Assembly: GCA_033060915.1 (NCBI GenBank)
Contig: CM065383.1
Location: 17,451,501 to 17,515,500 of the forward strand
Direction: 5' to 3'
Length of the DNA stretch: 64,000 bases
DNA from: Euryodendron excelsum
Lineage: Eukaryota; Streptophyta; Magnoliopsida; Ericales; Pentaphylacaceae
Position numbers and translations under genes: made by a program. Each line of letters opens with the position of its first letter. The stretch's first letter is position 1. This document shows, one piece after another, positions 59,306 to 64,000 of this stretch. Below the pieces are notes generated by a model that worked only from the letters and a program-made list of their open reading frames with translations, ran no database searches and was not told where the DNA came from.

Positions 59306-60380
59306 CTAAGTGTTAGCCTTAAGTTTATTCAATTGGAATTTTATATATGATTTTGATGATAACTTACTTTGATTTATAAATGTTTTTTTGATTAAATATA
59401 TTCAATACTTTTAACCCTTGGTCTAGTTGGTGTAATAAAATTTTATAGGATTATGAAGCACTTGAAAAATAATATCTAAATCCTAGAGAATTATGTTTTA
59501 AGAAAATTTGATTCAAGGAAGAAAATTAGAGGATATAAGGTTAAAAATTCAATGAAACTATATCCTATGATACAGCCTTAGTTTTTTACTCATATCTTTT
59601 GATCCAACCATTGGATTGATTTGATTCTTACGGGGCTGAAAAGAAGACTCAAATATCTAATTATGGTGTTTTACAAAGTTTCATGAAAAGAATGATTTAT
59701 AGGACAAAAATGAGCTGGAAGATGACTTATTGGATTTGAAATTCAAAATATGACAACTTGGAGACAGTCATGATTATTTGACCATGTATTTTGATCTAGA
59801 AGTCTAAATGATCTGATTCTTGAAGTTATGAAAAGCTAACATCCATATATTTATTTGATTGCTTATATGAAATTTCAAATTCGATTGTTATTTGGATAAA
59901 AAAGGAGCATATATCTGACTTAGTACTGTAGAAATTCAAAGATGACAGTTAGAGAGACAACCTGAGTATTTCATCATATCTTTTGACTCAGATATTCAAA
60001 TTCTTTAATTATTGAAGATCTGGAAAGAAATATCCATATTTACATTTCATATCTTATATATATTTTCAAACTTGAACGTTTGCTATATGAAAAAGCTAAT
60101 TCAAGTTAACATAGTTGTGTAGAAATTTAAATAGATCAGCTGGGTGATAGCTTGAATAATTTAATTATAACTTTTGAACTGTCCATTGGATTGACGTGAT
60201 TCTTGAGCTTTTGAAAATCTAACTTCTATGTCTATAACTTTTCTTTTATAGCCATTTTCAAATTTGAACGTTATTAAGGAAAAAATCGAAGAAGAACTAA
60301 AGGCATCTGATCTCAAATTCAAAATCTATCTGGCAACAAATAGCTCAATGGGAAGAAATGCCTTCAGTGCCCTCCAACAG

Positions 60381-60390
60381 CTATAAAATC
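60381..60390 (+). promoter_or_regulatory. TATA box of the Copia-like LTR
   Basis: CTATAAAATC, about 1,070 bp into the LTR, followed by leader-like sequence; fits the U3/R border. Confidence 0.55.
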
Positions 60391-60660
60391 ATGTGAAGCT
60401 ACAAATCATCCTTCTATCTTCATCCATAAATAGAGATATACTTGAGGAGTAAAGGAAAACAATAAGAACAAAAAGAGTTTGTGCATTAAAATATTATTCA
60501 TTCTACAAAATCTTTAAGAGCTTCATTGTATTTTATATTTTATTGTTTTGAGAGCTTCATTGACATATTTATTCTTTGAGAGAATTTATTTGTAAGAAAG
60601 AGTGATTGTACTCTTGTTCTTTCTTCTTCTAAAGGAGAGACTAGCTAGGGAAAATAGATA

Positions 60661-60800
60661 GGGGTTAGGTGTGACTAACATCTGTATAAAAACTAGTTGG
60701 AGTGATGGATCACTTAGTTGGGTGTGACTAGCATCTGTGTAAAAACTAGTTGGAAGGGTGTGATTAGCATCTGTGGAAAAAAACTAGTTATAAATGAGGA
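60661..60800 (+). repeat. Short tandem repeat in the Copia-like LTR
   Basis: Three units of about 40-60 bp carrying GTGTGACTA(A/G)CATCTGT, then AAAACTAGTTGGA, in the presumed R-U5 part. Confidence 0.85.
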
Positions 60801-61822
60801 CTAGTGCCTGGTTTAAAAGGCTAGTGGTTGTATCTACGGTTTGAATATAGTGGAGAAAAATCTCAAAGAAGGAGTCTTAGGGAGTGGACATAGACTTTAC
60901 AGTTGAAGTCGAACCACAATAAATCTTGGTGTTGTATTCTCTTCTCTCTATCTCTTTTACTTTATAGTTTCAATTGTTTACATTTATTTACAACATATTA
61001 TTGGTTGATTAATATTTGTTTGAATATTTAGTTAGAATTTTTAAATTTGAAATTATTTGTTAAATTATTGTTTAAACCCAATTCACCCCCCTCTTGGGTT
61101 GCCACCTGGATTAACAATAAGTTGTTGATCTTCCTTGACTTCTTTCATCTCTTCTTCTAGTACATTGAATATCCACCCCTCTCCATGATGCAATCCCCAA
61201 TGTAGTGGTATCGGTAATGTAAGCACCCCATTTTTGTCCACTCGATAATCTTTGGCTTGACCGAACTCCATTTCAAAACTTTGTAAGCATATTCAAGCCC
61301 AAATCAACTTTCAAATCCCTATCTAATCAATCAGCTGTTTCTCGGGCCCGCTGGACCCAATAGAGGCCTAATAACCAAACATGCCCCTTGGGCCTCCAGG
61401 CACGTCTTGAGAAAGTTCAAAATCTCTCAAGATAGTAAGTCCACCCTTCCAAAGTGTTCCTAGACAGTTAGGCGTACTCAATACGCCATCCTATCCAATT
61501 CCGGTCTCGTTCTTGTTAACTTCGGTCAAAATAACCGTTTTGTCCCTAAACGCCCCAGCATAGTATGAATCCCACCAAACAGTGAAAAACTCTTCCAGGA
61601 TTATCCCTGAACGACTCAGCACACTTAACACAATGCTTCGACCCATTCCTAACCTTTTTAACTAAGCCTGGTCAAAATGACCATTTTGCCCCTAGCAACC
61701 TAAACGTACCCTGGAACTACACTGGCCTTGGGTATCGAATAACGGGTCCCATCATACACTCTTGTTTAACCCGAGGTGAACCTCACAACTCTAAATACTC
61801 TCGATCCAACAAAAGTCCCCAC

Positions 61823-62257
61823 GGAATGTCTCGCGGACGTTCCACCAAGATTGTCTTTTCCTCTAATTCCTTGGTTATAACGCACTGTCAAATGACTTGA
61901 GAAATGTGTAAACCAGGAAATTCTCGAAAGCTCGTTCATAGGTCTTTCCATCAATACGGCTTGATCGGAGAGATCACTTCCCGAAGCTCCTCATCGCATG
62001 GCTCGAAAACTACTACTTTTAGCAACCCCTAGAGCGTCTCATAGACGCTCCGCCAAGATTAACTTTTTTCTAATTCCTTGATTATAACGCATCGTTAAAC
62101 GACATAAGAAATGTGTAAATTAAAAAATTCTCAAAGATATTTCCAGATCACTTTTCATCGGTACGGTCTAATCGGAGAGATCGCTTCCCGAAGGCCTTGA
62201 TCATGCGGCACACAAATAGCTATTTTTGAACCCCCATGGAGCGTATCACAGACGCTC
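61823..62257 (+). repeat. Tandem repeat of about 200-210 bp, each unit headed by a hairpin
   Basis: Hairpin heads at 61823-61843, 62032-62050 (GAGCGTCT-CAT-AGACGCTC, perfect 8-bp arms) and 62239-62257 (GAGCGT/ACGCTC arms). The first two are followed by CCAAGATT, CTAATTCCTTG and TATAACGCA, and GATCGGAGAGATC-type sequence follows further on. Confidence 0.85.
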
Positions 62258-63329
62258 TACAAAAAAACAATTTCATGCACACTTCTTGAGATGATATCTC
62301 ACACTTTTGAACACCGTTCAGGCTTTTCGAAAACTCAGAAGTTCACGAGAAACCCTAGGAGAACACCATGGATGCAATTGATTCCTTCAAAACCTTTTCG
62401 GTTGGCACAATTATCGAGGTAAAGTTTAAATGAACACTCTCGCTGAAGGAGCATATGCTACATGCGCCCACATTTTGATCATATCATTCAAACTTCATTT
62501 AGCCCTTAAGATTTAGCCAGCACAGGAAGTGCCACGTGGCCTTCATTTTGTGGAACAGTACTGGCGCATGTAGCACATTTACACAGGCACATGGGCTAAT
62601 GTCCAAAATTTTGCCTAAAAATACAAGTCTCCCCCTTTGCATATGGAAAGAATCGAAAACTATAACGAAACTCTGCACAAACAGCTCCAGAAATCCGAAA
62701 CCCTCCATATATTTCTCCCTCTAAACACTTAGATTGTATTCCACCTCACTTTAGCCTATACACCTCCCCTACAAGGCATTCCATGCCATAGAAGACCTTA
62801 TTCTAGCCCTTTCCAAGTCCATCCAAGATCAAGTCCAAGCATCTAATGAAGTTTGAGAGTGTTTGAAGGCAAAAGATGGTATTTCCTTTTATATTTTTGT
62901 CTTCCCCCACTCCTCTCTTCTCTCTCCTAGCCTACTTAGGCTATTCTCTATTTTAATTCCCATCTTCTACCCCCATTCTTGCATGCTTGAGACAAGAGAG
63001 CTCTTAGCTCATGCCTAGAGGAAAGCTAGTGAGAGCTACCGTGTAGGAGGATCTCTCACTAGCCTACTTTAAGATGGTATGGCCTTGGAGCACCTTAATT
63101 ATGTGGTGTAGCCTAAAGTCTTGTATGAATTCATAACCCTTTTGCATATGGCTATCTTGTTTATGTTTTATATGCTTGGCTTTACTTTCGTGTTTATAAC
63201 CATGTTTTTCAAAACTTACACTATTCTTATTTTCATGCCATTTTCAAGCTCAATATTCTTTCAAAGTGGTTCTAAGAGTTGGTCCCTTGAAGCTTAGAAT
63301 GAAACTCTAAGAAATTATGCCTTAGAAAA

Positions 63330-63870
63330 TCTCACCATTAACCCCTAACTCACATTTTTGCACTCTTGCATTCGAATTTGCATAAAAATGATTTTCAAAC
63401 TCTCTAATTCCCAAAGGTTTTATTCTCTCAAGTTTAGAGGTTGGAATGGCCCCATGGAACCTTCTCTTGAGTGGTATCCCTTTTATATTAGCCATAGGAA
63501 CCCTTAGAAATCTCCCCATTAACCCCTAACTCACATTTTTGCATTCTTGCATTCCAACTTGCATAAAAATGATTTTCAAACTCTCTAATTCCCAAGGGTT
63601 CTATTATCTCAAGTTTAGTGGTTGGAATGGCTTTATAGAACCCTCTCTTGAGTGGTCTCCCTTTTTATATTGGCCATAGGAATCCTAAATTGTTAGGATG
63701 GTTCGCTTCTCTTTTTATTCTTCTATGAAAATGATTTTCAAACTCTTTGATTTCTAAGGTCTCTATTATCTCAAGTTTAGTGGTTGGAATGGCCCCATGG
63801 AACCCTCTATTGAGTGGTCTCCCTTTACATTGGCCATAGAAATCCTAACTTGTTAGAATGGTTTCTTTTA
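63330..63870 (+). repeat. Tandem repeat, unit about 161-181 bp, three copies
   Basis: ATGATTTTCAAACTCT recurs at about 63389, 63570 and 63731. It is followed each time by AAGTTTAG(A/T)GGTTGGAATGG and TTGAGTGGT(A/C)TCCCTTT. Confidence 0.9.
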
Positions 63871-64000
63871 AAAATGGTTTTCAAAATTTTCTTCTCAAAA
63901 ATGGTTTTCAAAAGTTCATTCTCTTCATCTTTGCTTTAAAAATGGTTTTTCGAAAATTTGTCATTATTGTGTTGATTTTTAAAATTCCTACTCTTTTCAA

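Larger units (their letters stand above)
59311..61116 (+). mobile_element. Solo LTR, Copia-like, 1,806 bp
   Basis: Starts TGTTAGCCTTAAG and ends GGATTAACA, so the tips form TGTTA...TAACA. Flanks are CTAAG (59306-59310) and ATAAG (61117-61121), a 5-bp duplication with one change. The early phrase TATGATTTTGATGATAAC and late phrase CAATTCACCCCCCTCTTGGG are common in plant Copia LTRs. A TATA box CTATAAAATC is at about 60381. No internal coding region follows, so it is a solo LTR. Confidence 0.75.
61218..64000 (+). mobile_element. Large LTR related to 25391-30893, cut by the window edge
   Basis: Begins TGTAAGCACCCC, like the other LTR, and follows the same order of landmarks: TTTTGTCC/AAATGACCATTTTGCCCCT, GGCACGTCT, CTTGGGTATCGAAT, then the segment TCTCTCCTAG...TTCTCTATTTTAAT, TTGCATGCTTGAGACAAG and AATTATGTGGTGTAGCCT at about 62920-63115 (27780-27980 in the other copy). 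The sequences are strongly diverged, so they are different subfamilies or old copies. The candidate left duplication is GGTAA (61213-61217); the right end is outside the window. Confidence 0.75.

Noticed and set aside
61083..61271. Minus-strand frame of 62 codons between two LTRs
   Set aside because: It crosses the boundary of the LTR that starts at 61218, so it cannot be an intact gene; no family recognised.
1..64000. CRISPR arrays, operons or bacterial-type systems
   Set aside because: No regularly spaced short repeats with unique spacers; the introns and gene families are those of a plant nuclear genome.

Overview
The window is nuclear DNA from a flowering plant. The evidence is short coding exons split by GT-AG introns, plant-only families (a PIP2 aquaporin, a secreted class III peroxidase, a FAR1/MULE-type transposase) and AT-rich intergenic DNA full of plant transposon types. 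I cannot name the species. The long introns and multi-kilobase solo LTRs suggest a medium-to-large genome.

Layout. 1-13.6 kb: 5' part of a minus-strand La-related protein 1 gene (LARP1b/1c type). Its fourth intron is about 11.26 kb and carries a SINE, a hAT-type MITE, foldback elements, a perfect 25-bp hairpin and a promoter-like repeat segment; the 3' end lies beyond the left edge. 13.9-25.4 kb: gene-free transposon graveyard with a Mutator-type MITE, a decayed MULE that joins a FAR1-like transposase to SWIM and OTU domains, tandem repeats, a 245-bp duplication and a 33-base poly-C run. 25.4-30.9 kb: a 5.5-kb solo LTR with intact 5-bp target duplication, containing an 81-bp hairpin array and a nearly G-free tract. 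31-36.6 kb: more transposon remains. 36.7-39.8 kb: complete PIP2 aquaporin, plus strand. 42.1-45.6 kb: complete plastid-type USP-like (adenine nucleotide alpha hydrolase-like) gene, minus strand. 48.5-50.9 kb: complete METTL23-like methyltransferase gene, plus strand. 51.9-53.4 kb: complete class III peroxidase gene, minus strand, with a clear TATA box. 53.5-64 kb: transposon remains, including nested MITEs, a 1.8-kb Copia-like solo LTR, and the start of a second LTR related to the 5.5-kb one.

The five genes are unrelated in function and show no clustered pathway: translation/mRNA control, water transport, stress response, protein methylation and cell-wall oxidation. The USP-like and methyltransferase genes are divergent across about 2.9 kb, and the methyltransferase and peroxidase genes converge across about 1 kb. 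Exon boundaries were read by eye from reading frame and splice sites. The most unusual material is in the repeats: hairpin arrays in the U3 of two related LTRs, the MULE-OTU pseudogene, and the perfect hairpin inside the LARP1 intron.
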